From the NCBI GenBank assembly GCA_030549495.1, contig JAUIRK010001006.1:727501-791500 (forward strand): a stretch of 64,000 bases of DNA, read 5' to 3'. A program made the position numbers and the translations under genes. How positions within the stretch are numbered: position 1 is the first letter of the stretch; each line of letters begins with the position of its first letter. Below the pieces are notes generated by a model that was not told the DNA's origin, made no database searches, and saw only the letters and a list, made by a program, of their open reading frames with translations. This document shows, piece by piece, positions 13,701-23,949 of this stretch. The DNA comes from Nectonema munidae. Its lineage: Eukaryota; Nematomorpha; Nectonematoida; Nectonematidae.

Positions 13701-16700
13701 GTATAGGTAATAACTTTTGTAACATCGTATGAGGTAGCAAAATATGAAGAGAAAGTTTGATATTTTTTGATTTTTTAAAGAATATTTTTCGATTCTTTGA
13801 TATGAATTATCGCGGTATACAGGTTGGAGATGAACCATCGTAGTATACAGGTATAATGCATATAGGTAATAACTTATGTAGCATCGTCTCCCCGAATGAG
13901 GTATATCAAATCTTAAATCTAGCAGAATGTGAACAGAAAGTTGAACATTGTCTCCCTAGTCATTTGTACATGGAATAGAAACCATCGTAGTATACAGGTT
14001 GAAGATGAATCATCGTAGTATACAGGTTGGAGATGAATCATCGTAGTATACAGGTTGGAGATGAATCATTGTAGTATATAGTTTGGAGATGAATCATCGT
14101 AGATTACAGGTTGGAGAAGAATCATCGTAATATACGGGTTGGAGATAACACGCAAGTTGTCTACCCGCGTTCAACCGTACAGGTTATGAGAATATATCAT
14201 TACATATTAGAGAAGAGTTTTCTAAACTCTTTATACTGAAAAAATATTTCTTCAATATACAAATAAATTTAGATGAGAATATATCATTACATATTAGAGA
14301 AGAGTTTTCTAAACTCTTTATACTGAAAAAATATTTCTTCAATATACAAATAAATTTAGATTCTGAAAGTAGAGTCGCTTTATAATTGGGCTGGAAATTG
14401 TCACAGAATATAGTTAAAAATTTGTCCAAATGAAAAAAGCTTTAGTTTAAAATGCATCCCTTATCTCCTTAAATTTAATGCAGTAAACAATAATAAAAAT
14501 AATATTTATCCAAAACATATTTTTTCGAATCAAAGTGTAAATCAAACCCGCATTTAAATTTTGGTTGATTAATTCAAAATCTACAAATAAATTTAGATTC
14601 TGAGAGTAGAGTCGCTTTATAATTGTGTTAGAAATTATCACATAATATAGGTAAAAATTTGTCCAAATGAAAGGAGCTTTAGTTTAAAATGCATCCCTTA
14701 TAAAGGTTGTATCTAATCTAAATAAAAGTAGACTATGATTATCCAACAAAACTCATTATTTTTTCAATGTGGATGTCGAAAATTATAATTATTTTATAAA
14801 AATATAGAAATAAATTTAGGATTAAAGTGAAAAAAAAATAAATTCATGAGATTACTTATTGATAAAAATTGATTAAAACACATATTTTGATCTATTTATC
14901 TTCTCTTTAAAAATTTATATGCAATAAACAATAATAAAATAATATTTATCCAAAACATATTTTTTTCGAATCAAAGTGTAAATCAAACCCGCACTTCAAA
15001 AGAAGTAAAAAACTAATGTTAATATATAAAAAACTGAAAACTAAAATGATTTTATAAAAATCTAAAAATAAATAGTTGACTACGATTATCCAACAAAACT
15101 TGTACATTCGATCTACATTTTTCACTTCAAAAATAATTTTAAATTTATTAGAAAAAGATTATACTGACCAATAAAAAAAACGAAGGTTAATTTATAAAAA
15201 AATGGAAAAACTAATACTATTTTATAAAAATCTACAAATAAATTTAGATTCTGAGAGTAGAGTCGCTTTATAATTGTGCTGGAAATTGTCACATAATATA
15301 GGTAAAAATTTGTCCTAATGAAAGGAGCTTTGGTTTAAAATGCATCCCTTATCTGCTAATTAATGGTATGAAGCCCATGGAAAATATAAACAGTAAAATG
15401 GTATTTCTTAAGGACTTATGATATAAGTAATGTATTCTGAAAGGCCATAAAAAATGCTTTAATTTGGTATATCGCATGATGCATTTTGTTGAGAAATGTG
15501 AAAGTTATAAGCGTTTTAATATTTGACTAAGATTTAAGCTAGGAACACTACAAATAAACTAAGCGTACACAAGCCCGATAAAATAAACCACACACGCGTG
15601 CTAAAGATGTGGTGAAGCGTATGCGAGATAAGAATTCACTGCACTCACAAACGCGTAATGCAACGTAGACGGATAATCTCTGAAGTCGGAAAATCTGTGA
15701 AGTTCTTTGTGCATAAGCCGCTTTCTCTCTCTCTCTAGCTGGCCTATCTTCCCTTGTGTTACATTTTCTCTGTCACTTTTCTCACTCCCCAAAGTGTAAT
15801 CTACGCCAATATCACAACGCAGGAAACAATTTTTAAAAGAGATGAGGAAGTTAAAAAGCTTCATAGCTCAAAGTGAATCTTCACTCACTAAAGTGTAACC
15901 GTTCTTATGAAGAAAAAATAGACTTTAACCAGGGGTGTGCTAACTTTTTCAACGGCGAGTACAATTCTAAAAAATATATGAGTATCTGGGCCATTTACTC
16001 AAAGTAAGTACATCTTGATTCTCCTGGTTTAAGTAACATAAATTAATTATTTGAAAAACATTAAAAAATCATTATTATTATTATTAAGAAAAGATATACA
16101 ATCGAAAGATTAATATAAAACAGATGAAGAATAACGACCACAAGACAATATTTTAGTAGCAAGTGAAGAACAACCACCCCGCATGACCTTTTGAAGAACC
16201 ACCACCCTAAATAGTTTTCCAATAATATTATACAGAATATACCACTGAAGCAAAATTAAAAAAATTTATTTAGTAAAAACTAAAATATTAAAATTTTGAT
16301 TTAGTAAAGGCAAAATAAAATCTTGAAAATTCATTTTGTGAGAAGAATTAAAAAAATAAACAATAAGTATACATCTATAATATTATATAGCTGACTTGCA
16401 AAACAGGATATTGTTTCAAGATTATACAGTGTTATAAGATTAAATATATACTAGTGATTATATATAGTATGTTTTCAGGAAATCAGTATCAGTGTAATCC
16501 GATTAAAAACAATTTGTTTAGTATACGCTCGATTTAATTATACAATACACATTTCAAAGTTTAAATAAATATAAAACTCAACTGAAGAATAGCCACCCTA
16601 AAATCTCTCTTCTGAAGAATAGCCACCCCAAAATTGTTGGGGTTGTTCTTCATATGATCCCAAAACAGTTAAAACATTAAGGTAAACAGTCCACAAAAAA

Positions 16701-19700
16701 CAGAAATGTCCGCTTACTCGGGAGCAATTAAAAAAATTGTCATCAATCTCAGAGCCGGTGCTAGGAATTGCGGGGCGCAATTATAATTCTGATAGAGGGG
16801 CCCGAACTCTACATAGTAAAATTTATCTGTGTTTATATTTAATATAAAAAAACAGGAAAAAAGACATCAAAAATTTTTAAGCCACTATGGATACTTTTAT
16901 TGCTTTACTTTTAACATTAACCCGTTAACGTCCAATGCCGACTATAGTCGACTTTACAAAAATAAAATCGTCTGCGTTTATCAAAGTTCTTTAATACAAA
17001 TCTTCTGCTTTACATTAGATATCGTCTGATTATTCTGGTCGTCAACGGGGAGGGGCAAACTAGGCAATTACATATACTCCTTTAGAAATAGATTCTTCTA
17101 GCTTTTTTATTAGCAATATCTTTCAAAATATTCTTCGAGATATAATTCTAAAATGTAGTTTATTAATTTTTAAAAACCTCTTTCAAAAACCTTCTAAGAC
17201 TTAAAGTAATAAAAACTAAATTTTAGAACATAAATTTATAGATTTTGGTTGGCTGTCTGTAAATATTAATATTTTCATGTGATTTTAAAATTTTAGAGAA
17301 AAAATTTCTTTTTTGAAATTTGAAGCTGTAGAAAACTTAAATGTATAAACTTAAAGGTTAAACGTATAGTAAAAATGGAGAATATTCTTATCGCAGCACT
17401 GATGCAATAAGTGAGGAGAGCGAGAATGATTGTGGGAAAATCCACACATGTGAAAGTTTGTTAATTCAAATAAAACATTGAATTTCATCATCTCTTTAAA
17501 AATTGTTTCCCAGCGTAAGTGATATTGGCGTAGATGTCTTTCTTACTTTGGTGAGTAAGAAAAGTGAAAGAGAAAATGTAACACAGAGGAAGATAGGTCA
17601 GCTAGAGAGAGGTAGGAGCGCCTTATGCACAAAGCGTGAAAAATTATTACTTCACAGATTTTCCATGGAACTTCAGTGATTTTCCGACTTCAGAGACTTT
17701 CCTAGAACCTAATGCAACATGTGTTAATCTTTCTTCCCATAGTTATGCTCTAAAATCAATCAATAATGTGATTTATTCTTCGCACACTATCGGTATAAAT
17801 ATAACGAATGCCCTTCGTTAAAAATTAGAAAGGTTGTATCTAAACTAAATAAAAGTAGACTACGATTATCCAACAAAACTCGTACATTCAATCGACAAAA
17901 CCACACACGCGTGCTAAAGATGTGGTGAAGCGTATGTGAGATAAGAATTCACTGCGCTCAAAAACGCGTAATGCAAAATGTGTTCATCTTTCTTCGCATA
18001 ATTATGCTCCAAAATCAATCAATAATGGGATTTATTCTTCGCACACTGTCGGTATAATTTTTAACGAATGCCCTTCGTTAAAAATTAGAAAGGTTGTATC
18101 TAAACTAAATAAAAGTAGACTACGATTATCAAACAAAACTCTTACATTTAATCGCCATTTTTCACTTGAAAAAAAATTTAAAATTTATTAGAAAAATATT
18201 ATACTGATCTCTACTGACCCATAAAAAGTAAAAAATATATATTAATTTTCGACAGTTTTATTTAACTATGACATTTTAAAATGTTAAAACCCATATTCTA
18301 CCTTTGTGAATATAAAATTTTGAAGAAATAATATATAAACTCATCACGTTAATTATTATTGGTATTTTTTGAAACTAGATAAAAGTTGACTGACCTCACA
18401 TAAAAGCGGATTTTGAAAAAATAAAAATATATTTATTTGTAAAACCTAGCGTATTTTACCCACAAAGAGGCTTCAAATCTTGTACATTCGATCAATATTT
18501 TTCACTTCAAAAATAATTTTAAATTTATTAGAAAAACATTATACTGACCTATACTACTGACCCATAAAAAGTAAAAAATATATATTAATTTTCGATAGTT
18601 TTCTTTAACTATGAAATTTTAAAATGTGAAAAATCATATTTTACCTTTGTGAATATAAAATATTCAAAAAATATTTTATAAATTAAGAACGTTAATTATA
18701 ATTGGTATTTTTTAAAACTAGATAAAACTTGACTGACCTCACATAAAAGCAGATTTTGGAAAAATAAAAATATATTTATTTGTATAACCTAGCCTATGTT
18801 AACCACAAAGAGTATACCTTTCCAATGACACCATTTTCATTTAATTTTTTTTTTAAAAAGACACATTATGCTTAAACAAAAAGGTGGTCCGTAATTTTTT
18901 CAAAAATTTAGACAAAATTTTTCGAAGTAATGTCCATTTATTAAAATTTTTTAAAACTTTTGCAAAAATAAATTATTCTAGAGTATGTAGCAAACGATAA
19001 GCTTTCTAATGATATATATATCATGAAAAAGAAATATTGAAAAACAGTTTAATTCTTTCTGCAAATCAAACAAGTAAAAATTTTCAAAAAGTAGTATTGG
19101 TAGTAGTATTATTATTATTATTATTATATATTACATAAACATTTCAACCAATCATATAGTTTTTATGAAATAAAACTGCAATTTCAAAGTTAAATTTTTT
19201 GAACTTTTAGGTAGAATTTTTGAAATGTGGCTTTCAATATGTATGTAAAATATTTTTTGAAAATTTTTATTTTAAGTATATTTTTTAAGCATTTTACGAT
19301 TTACACATTTAAATATATAATCTCCAACCCGTATATTACGATGATTCTTCTCCAACCTGTATTCTACGATGATTCATCTCCAAACTATATACTACAATGA
19401 TTCATCTCCAACCTGTATACTACGATGATTCATCTCCAACCTGTATACTACGATGATTCATCTTCAACCTGTATACTACGATGGTTTCTATTCCATGTAC
19501 AAATAATTAGGGAGACAATGTTCAACTTTCTGTTCACATTCTGCTAGATGTAAGATTTGATATACCTCATTCGGGGAGACGATGCTACATAAGTTATTAC
19601 CTATATACATTATACCTGTATACTACGTTGGTTCATCTCTAACCTGTATACCGCGATAATTCATCTCCAACCTATATAATATATTTTATCAAATAATCAA

Positions 19701-22700
19701 AATAAAATTCTGTAATCAAAGAATCGAAAAATATTCTTTAAAAAATCAAAAAATATCAAACTTTCTGTTCATATTTTGCTACCTCATACGATGTTACAAA
19801 AGTTATTACCTATACTTTGCAATTTGCACGATTTTAAATATTATATTTGTCGAATAATCAAAGAATCGAAAAATGTTCAAATCAAAAAATATTTATTCTT
19901 TTTAAATATATCGTTGGCTCCCCTTACTTTTAAAATTGAAAGATAAACCTAGTCTTTAATAATTAATTTTTATCAAATTATGCACATACGAAACTAAAAG
20001 TAAGGGCAGCCAACGATATATTTAAAAAGAATAAATATTTTTTGATTTGAACATTTTTCGATTCTTTGATTATTTAACAAATACAAGCTCTTTTTTCATT
20101 AGAAATTTATTTTTTCAATTTGTGTTTGAAAAAACTTTTTTAAAAATATATTTTGAACAGATTTTTCCTTCTCTGAAAGCATTCTGATTAAAGAATCTTC
20201 TTGATGATCTTAGGCTATTTTTTATCGGTATCGTGTATTTTATTATGAGGCCTGAATATTTGTCAACCAATCACAGTTCAAAGGTTTTTTTCTGATGAAT
20301 CATTCGTGATTTGTTCAATTACAAAAAGTTGTCCACCTTCTTCATCTAAAAGATTCTCTTTTTCACGCAAAAGAAAAAAGATGAACAAAATCATTTTAAG
20401 TTAAAAATATCTCGATAGGGACTAAATTCTCACATATTGGCATCTGTGCCATTATTGATAACTTTGACCCATTGTAAATTTTCAGATTTCCTACCATTCT
20501 TATTTAAATGATAATTGTAATCCTATATGATATAGATTTAAAGATTTTTCATTTGTAAAAGAGGAACTTCTTTTTCACGGTCAAAATCTTTTTTGAATCA
20601 CCGAATATTAGATCATTACACCCAGCCACGTAGCCTCTAAAATATTTTTTGGCCTTCCATCTATCAGGGGTCGGCAAAGTGGTCGATATCGATCCCTGGG
20701 GGTCCATAACAGATCTTTAGGGGTCGATAAGATAGAAAAACTTACCAAATTGTGCTATGCTTTTTTTACTTTATAGTAGTAATAAATCTCCATTTTCTTT
20801 TAAAACATAGCTTAGGACATTGTATAATGCAGGATATATGAAACATTTTTGGTTTCTATTTCTCTATTAATTGTTGGACATTGATTAATGCTTTTATGAA
20901 ACATTTCTATGTGGGGTGGGGGTCGATGTGAAGACAAATGTTCTATGAAGGGGTCGACAGGTAAAAAAAGTTTGCCGATCCCTGAATTCTAAGTTATGGG
21001 CCCCACCATCAAAAAATTGAAATTTACAAATTAAAATGAATTAATTTTTGACAATGAGCTTATACTAACAATATAAAGCAAATAAAATCAAAATATAGAA
21101 AAATTATTGATATCATTGACGGTAACGAGCAAACTGTTAACTTTGTTAAGTGGGCCTTCTACCTGTAATAAGAAAGCACATTTACAATAAAAAATTCCTC
21201 TTTGCTATCAGAAACGAAGATAAGAAATATTAACCATGATAAAATCTAAAACCTTAACAAAGAAATAGGACACAAGTAGAGAAAGGAGCTTAAAAACACA
21301 TAAAGAAGAGTTGTTATAAGCAGCATTTGATGCTTTAATTTTATACAAAGCCAGTAGGTACGCATATATATTAGTTATTTTCAAGGTAGTATATAATATA
21401 GACCTTAAGTTATAAGGTTAATTACAGATAATGTCAAAATTTTGCTGAAAAGTTAAAAATTTTGATTGACAATTTTTGACATGAAAGTGTTATTTAACTA
21501 CCATGAAATTGTATTAAAAAATGCAGCTAGCGATTTTAGAAAAAGTCACGAAATTTGAAGGTATATGATTACGCCAATTTTGTACAATTAATTTTTTAGT
21601 GAAGGCTAATAGCACTAATAGGATTAAAAGATCAGAGAGTTTGCTACCTATTTCCCCAATGAATGGGAGATAATAATTATTCTAATTTATTATAAATGCT
21701 CAAAATTTTAACTTTTCGAGAATTTTTAAAAAAAAACTTTTTCCCATTCATTTTTTAAACCCCCCATTTTTTTTTTAAATTTTTTTTAAAAAAAAAAAAA
21801 CACCAACTACTTTCAGGATAATCATTAAAAAAAACTCCATATCAAAATTAGTCATTCTAAAACTGAAGAAAAGGAGAGAAAATTGATAAAAAGTAAGTCA
21901 ACTAAGTCAGGCTTCAGGGCATTATTTCTCATTCTGGTTTCACGTGAATCCATCGTTATCGTATAGTTGCAGTTAAGGCTGCCTTTAATTTTTTGAAGAC
22001 ACTGAATTGTCAATAATATGGACTTGCACCCAGTATGGTAAAATTAAAAAATTTTTTTTATTTATTTTTAAGAATGATTATAAAAATGTACTTATATTAG
22101 TTAAATTAAAGCATCAATTTTTTCTGTATGGTCCCTAATTATATCAGGCTCTGTTTTTCAAATGAAAAGAACGATATGCAGAACAGAAAAATTATAAAAA
22201 TAACAGACACCTAGCCATTATCTCATATTAGCGATTCTCATTAAATACTATCTACTAGGTGAAAAAATATATATTTTTCAAAATAGTATTAAAAATTGGT
22301 TCAATTTGACAGAATTGAATAAAAAAATTAATTTTCAAATATAAAATTTTGGATCGCAGAATTTGTTTAAAAATTTAAAACAGTCTACGAAAACTTCCAT
22401 GATGTTAAAAGCTGGATTTGTAAACATCTCTAAACACTTAATACCTTTTCATATACTCGTGCTATTTTTGTAAACGAGTGTAAGCTCTTTACTTTTCAAT
22501 ATAGGCAGCTTTCATTTCTTTATCCCGCAAATTGTTATAGGTTTGCAGGACCCCCAAAATCTTATGCGTTGTGGAGTATTTTTAAATGATATAGTAGCAT
22601 TTTGATTCACGTGAAACTTACGATATTGCGGCCTTATCAGAGTGTCCTGTGCAGGGTCGGTAAGAATGATGCTTGTTTATTACTATTGCTGTGCTTGTAA

Positions 22701-23833
22701 CATGACAGCTTAAGCATTCATTTAGTTTTGACGTGCCCATTTTCCCCCATATATGATAAGTTTGTTTTTCATTGTTTATAGGGCTTGTTTTGGGGAAAGG
22801 TGGAGGATTGATTAAAAGTGTTTCTCCTCTCTTCTCGCTTGGATTTGGAATGGGATTCGGAGACGGAAATCAGATTGTGTCTTGGATTCACGTTGACGAT
22901 GTAATTGGCATTATTCTTCACGTTCTTCAATCACGTGGTGAGAAGTTAAAAATATTTTCATGTCTTTTTTATTGAGCTATTTCTTATAACGGCAAAAATT
23001 TTATTACAGACACAATACATTACACATTTTTACTTTCCTGTACTTTGAGATACACTGTGACAGAGATATGCAATATATGTTTTCTCTCATATTAAACCGA
23101 CCCGAAAAATATTGTTACTCTCTCCGAACTGAACCCGAATAAAATTTAAATATTCAAATCTTGTCCGACTTGTTAAATAGAATTTTTCGTTCCCGAACTA
23201 ACCGACCCGAATTTTTCAAGGATCTTCTTAGAATCTTCTAAATTTTTGAGAAAAATTATCAGAGAATGGTGCAATTTTTTAGACCTTATTGTTTTTCTAT
23301 AAAGTGATAATTAGTAGTTTAAAGCAAATGGTGCGTGCATATGAGACATCAGCCCCATCGTCAGATAAGAGAAAATGACACATTGAAAAATATAATACTT
23401 GGATGAAAAGTATTAAAATTGTCTAGCATAACTATCTTCACAGTAGAGAGGAGTTCACTAAGAATATTTTTTGTTGATCTGCCTTGAGGCATGTTCTCTG
23501 CTTAGAGGCATATTAATAGTGCGTATTTTTATCGATGATTTCTTTGTAGACGCTGAACTAGGAAGAGAATCGCTGGATGGAGTTTTTAATGCAGTAGCTC
23601 CGAATCCCGCGACGGATAAACAGCTGTCACAGACGCTAGCTTCTTTTCACAAGACTAAAGTCAGATTTCGCCTATCACGATCTGTTCTTTGCCAACTTTT
23701 GGGATCGGTTCGAGCAGATTTGTGCTGTAGAAGTATAAACGTGAGTGCAGCCAAAATTATGTCAACAGGCTACACCTTCAAGTATCCAAAAATTGAGGAG
23801 GCAGTAAAACAAATCATATCTACGTCTGCGTGA
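4781..23833 (+). CDS. SDR39U1: SDR39U1-like epimerase-family protein, 5 exons
   Basis: Spliced gene with exons at 4781-4994, 5471-5635, 11616-11774, 22782-22937 and 23550-23833 (stop TGA 23831-23833). The lengths sum to 978 nt, or 325 residues, close to the animal family's usual size. All four introns are phase 1. Exon 1 holds the Rossmann motif GGTGFIG (residues 13-19) that binds NADP(H). Exons 1-2 join as ..SLQGKNLM-EPRLW.., matching the family's NLAGENIL..RRW block. Exon 3 ends in VRLG and joins LVLGKGGG in exon 4. Exon 4 has VSWIHVDDVIGIILH, matching the family's WIHI.D...I. Exon 5 has GVFNAVAPNPATDKQ and ends in the DUF1731-type tail (STGYTFKYPKIEEAVKQII). The human homologue is an atypical SDR of unknown substrate. 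Intron 1 uses a GC donor. Introns 2 and 3 are swollen by transposons. Exon limits are my reading of splice signals plus remembered family sequence, not an alignment. Confidence 0.9.
4995..5470 (+). other. Intron 1 of SDR39U1 gene, GC-AG type
   Basis: The donor reads ATGG|GCAAGT and the acceptor CTCTATCCAG|AG. Only this pairing keeps the phase and restores the conserved ..GKNLMEPRLW.. junction. The nearby GT at 4999-5000 gives the wrong phase. GC-AG introns are a known minor class spliced by the major spliceosome. Confidence 0.75.
5161..5338. repeat. Tandem duplication, about 88 bp x 2, in intron 1
   Basis: Copies at 5161-5248 and 5249-5338 both begin CTTTTTAAATTA and both carry CCTAGCTATTAATT and GTCTAACTAATCTAATATTG. 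A few substitutions and small indels separate them. The start of a third copy (CTTTTTAAAT) follows at 5339. Confidence 0.9.
5636..6395. other. First part of intron 2, no feature seen
   Basis: Donor GTAAAA at 5636. The sequence is AT-rich, with no coding signal or clear repeat boundary. Confidence 0.5.
6396..6472 (-). repeat. tRNA-like (SINE-head or tRNA pseudogene) sequence
   Basis: On the reverse strand this reads like a tRNA. It has an A-box-like AGGTTGGTTGAGATGATGG, then GACTCAGCACGGAAGACTC in the anticodon region, then a B-box-like GGATTCGATTCC. A clean acceptor-stem pairing is not obvious and no CCA is present, so a functional tRNA is unlikely. A tRNA-derived SINE head or an old tRNA copy fits better. 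I did not find a SINE tail or a second copy in the window. Confidence 0.4.
7003..7485. mobile_element. Foldback element, AAAAAATGCCCCC iterons, 9-bp TSD
   Basis: The left end (7008-7100) has four or five direct repeats of a 15-16-bp unit, GGAAAAAATGCCCCC. The right end (7396-7478) has the same unit inverted (GGGGGCATTTTTTCC). The flanking ATATTCGAT at 6994-7002 is repeated at 7486-7494; the match extends two bases further left (CT). The interior is AT-rich and has no coding capacity. A 9-bp duplication with iteron-type inverted ends fits a non-autonomous Mutator-like foldback. Confidence 0.8.
7497..7862. repeat. Tandem duplication, 183 bp x 2
   Basis: Copies 7497-7679 and 7680-7862 appear identical or nearly so (both start GCAAATTTTATTAAAATATT and both contain GGCCTCCCGTGGTATTTCC). 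A third copy starts at 7863 (GCAAAA) and runs at once into a C tract. The near-identity means the duplication is recent. Confidence 0.95.
7869..7904. repeat. Poly-C tract
   Basis: About 36 bases, nearly all C with two single T interruptions, directly after the truncated third copy of the 183-bp repeat. Confidence 0.9.
7905..9118. other. Intron 2 interior, no gene seen
   Basis: Apart from the MITE at about 8123-8242, I see no coding signal. A short ATT microsatellite lies near 8425. Confidence 0.5.
8123..8242. mobile_element. TTAA-type MITE, diverged copy
   Basis: The left end CCGGTTAACTACCAG and right end CTTTACATTAGATATCGTCC..GGTCGTTAACGGG match the MITE family also seen at 16921, about 48351 and 53379. 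The flanking TTAA is not preserved. Confidence 0.6.
9127..11400 (+). mobile_element. Complete hAT-type element with 8-bp TSD
   Basis: The 8-bp duplication CTGTGCAT lies at 9119-9126 and 11401-11408. The element starts TAGGGTTATGG and ends CATAACCCTA, giving a 10-bp perfect terminal inverted repeat with weaker T-rich similarity inside. The length is 2274 bp. The 8-bp duplication and TAGGG ends are hAT hallmarks. It sits in intron 2 of the SDR39U1-like gene, in the same orientation, and carries a decayed transposase-like gene. The perfect target duplication suggests a moderately recent insertion. Confidence 0.85.
9402..11040 (+). pseudogene. hAT-like transposase, decayed, unusual family
   Basis: Coding remnants lie in order at 9402-9914, 9938-10207, 10423-10632 and 10642-11040, separated by a few stops and frame changes. 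The N-terminal part is Lys-rich (likely start Met 9402 or 9408). The third piece has IICDTTPTYTGR.NGVV followed 30-odd residues later by ACQHHILD, which looks like the hAT second catalytic Asp followed by the C-x2-H element. The fourth piece has WRDEFKFLYTLCYGYR and LHNARSNSRAIYAVIAYFLL. I recall similar multi-copy hypothetical proteins in arthropod genomes, but I cannot give them a name. The hAT assignment rests mainly on the element's ends and TSD. Confidence 0.7.
12060..12635. repeat. Repeat block A (inverted copy at 18180-18980)
   Basis: Non-coding AT-rich block. It contains TACTCTTTGTGGTTAACATAGG, GTGAGGTCAGTCAAGTTTTA and a TTTTTACTTTTTATGGGTCAGT stretch, all of which reappear inverted at 18180-18980. 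A partial internal repeat (TACTCTTTGTGGTTAAAATAGG) occurs near its right end, next to the 28-bp iterons. Confidence 0.8.
12636..14151. repeat. Large inverted repeat with 28-bp iteron arms
   Basis: The left arm (about 12636-13527) starts with about five copies of a 28-bp unit, ATCTCCAACCTGTATACTAC + GATGATTC. It then holds unique sequence (TCGGGGAGACGATGCTAC), a partly duplicated AT-rich part, and ends TATCGTTGGCTCCCCTTAC. After a spacer of about 50 bp the right arm (13579-14151) runs back through the same sequence in reverse and ends with about six inverted iterons. The arms are unequal: a 133-bp-type internal unit (GTTCATATTTTGCTACCTCATACG) is repeated in the left arm only. No protein is encoded. 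It looks like a foldback-type non-autonomous element. Confidence 0.85.
14188..14361. repeat. Tandem duplication, 87 bp x 2
   Basis: Units at 14188 and 14275 both read GAGAATATATCATTACATAT..., continue through TTTATACTGAAAAAATATTTC and end CAAATAAATTTAGAT. They are near identical. Confidence 0.9.
14340..15355. repeat. Three dispersed copies of a 120-bp repeat
   Basis: A unit running from CAAATAAATTTAGATTCTG through AGAGTCGCTTTATAATTG to TAAAATGCATCCCTTAT occurs at about 14340-14463, 14583-14702 and 15234-15353. Between copies the sequence is AT-rich with further short repeats (GACTACGATTATCCAACAAA at about 14729 and 15077, shared with 17860 and 18119). No gene seen. Confidence 0.85.
15560..15880. 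repeat. Repeat block D (copies at 17490-17980)
   Basis: Contains CACACACGCGTGCTAAAGATG, GAATTCACTGCACTCACAAACG and a CTCTCTCTAGCTGGCCTATC stretch. The first part recurs in the same orientation at about 17889-17975. The second part recurs inverted at about 17490-17720 (GATAGGTCAGCTAGAGAGAG). No protein of known type is encoded. Confidence 0.8.
15934..15990 (+). mobile_element. hAT-like terminus, isolated
   Basis: CAGGGGTGTGCTAACTTTTT resembles a common hAT left end (CAGGGGTGTGCAAACTTTT). No partner end or TSD was found. Confidence 0.4.
16120..16655. repeat. Dispersed TGAAGAANARCCACCCC iterons
   Basis: The motif TGAAGAA(C/T)A(A/G)CCACCC occurs at about 16125, 16166, 16190, 16582 and 16612 in one direction and once inverted at about 16630-16652 (GGGGTTGTTCTTCA). 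The two groups flank about 350 bp of AT-rich sequence. They may be the worn ends of another iteron-type foldback, but most units are direct, not inverted. Confidence 0.55.
16749..16800 (+). mobile_element. hAT-like terminus, isolated
   Basis: CAGAGCCGGTGCTAGGAATT followed by GCGGGGCGC resembles a hAT left end. No coding sequence or partner end was found before the MITE at 16921. Confidence 0.4.
16921..17049. mobile_element. TTAA-type MITE
   Basis: TTAA at 16917-16920 precedes CCCGTTAACGTCCAATGCC. The right end ..TTCTGGTCGTCAACGGG is its imperfect inverse. The right TTAA has mutated or was lost. About 129 bp, same family as the complete copy at 53379. The CCC ends and TTAA target point to piggyBac mobilisation. 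Confidence 0.75.
17490..18150. repeat. Inverted and direct copies of block D plus a 260-bp tandem
   Basis: 17490-17720 is block D reversed and 17889-17975 is block D direct. A unit from GCAACATGTGTTAATCTTTC through TTCTTCGCACACTATCGG to AAAGTAGACTACGATTATC starts at 17713 and again at about 17973 with minor changes. Confidence 0.8.
18180..18980. repeat. Repeat block A, inverted, with internal 340-bp tandem
   Basis: Reverse-complement match to 12060-12635. An internal unit of about 340 bp (AAATTTATTAGAAAAA...ACTGACCCATAAAAAGTA...) begins at about 18181 and again at about 18521. The outermost part (ACCTTTCCAATGACACC, AAAGGTGGTCCGTAATTTTT) matches the start of block A. Confidence 0.85.
19138..19250 (+). 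repeat. Dispersed repeat (second copy at 36757-36870)
   Basis: ACATTTCAACCAATCATAT, then AAATAAAACTGCAATTTCAA and GTAGAATTTTTGAA, match 36757-36870 in the same orientation with scattered substitutions. It is non-coding and its boundaries are uncertain. Confidence 0.75.
19316..20085. repeat. Second copy of the 28-bp-iteron inverted repeat, truncated
   Basis: Starts ATCTCCAACCCGTATATTAC, one iteron further out than the left arm at 12636 and equal to the inverse of that copy's right end. It runs through the iterons, the GGGGAGACGATGCTAC block, the GTTGGCTCCCCTTAC core and spacer into the right arm, then stops near 20085. The partly duplicated section of the 12.6-kb copy is single here. Confidence 0.85.
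20086..20664. other. Intron 3, no feature seen
   Basis: AT-rich sequence without a coding or repeat signal that I can support. Confidence 0.5.
20665..20984. mobile_element. Non-autonomous hAT element, 320 bp
   Basis: Starts CAGGGGTCGGCAAAGT and ends with the near inverse (AGTTTGCCGATCCCTG), ends typical of hAT elements. GGGGTCGA motifs are repeated subterminally on both sides. An 8-bp target duplication is not preserved (CCATCTAT versus AATTCTAA). No coding sequence. Confidence 0.75.
20985..22781. other. Intron 3, right part, no feature seen
   Basis: AT-rich with homopolymer T/A near 21760-21800. The acceptor of intron 3 (TTTATAG) is at its end. Confidence 0.5.
23096..23215. repeat. GACCCGAA-rich transposon-end-like patch in intron 4
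   Basis: GACCCGAAAAA, GAACCCGAAT and CCGACCCGAATTTTT recur within 120 bp. This spacing is typical of subterminal repeats of hAT-like elements, but no boundary is visible. Confidence 0.35.
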
Positions 23834-23943
23834 GGACGATCTTTTTTCCTTATCCAAATCAATGGATTTTTCTGTGAATGTTTTCTCCATTTTATTTTTG
23901 TTATTTTTTTTCATTTGCATTCAAAAATACAACGCTTTCATTG

Positions 23944-23949
23944 AATAAA
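23944..23949 (+). promoter_or_regulatory. Polyadenylation signal candidate for SDR39U1
   Basis: AATAAA about 111 bases after the stop codon, the only canonical hexamer in the first 120 bases of the 3' region. Confidence 0.5.

Noticed and set aside
20657-20992. 8-bp target duplication for the 320-bp hAT element
   Set aside because: The flanks CCATCTAT and AATTCTAA do not match, so only the inverted ends support the call.
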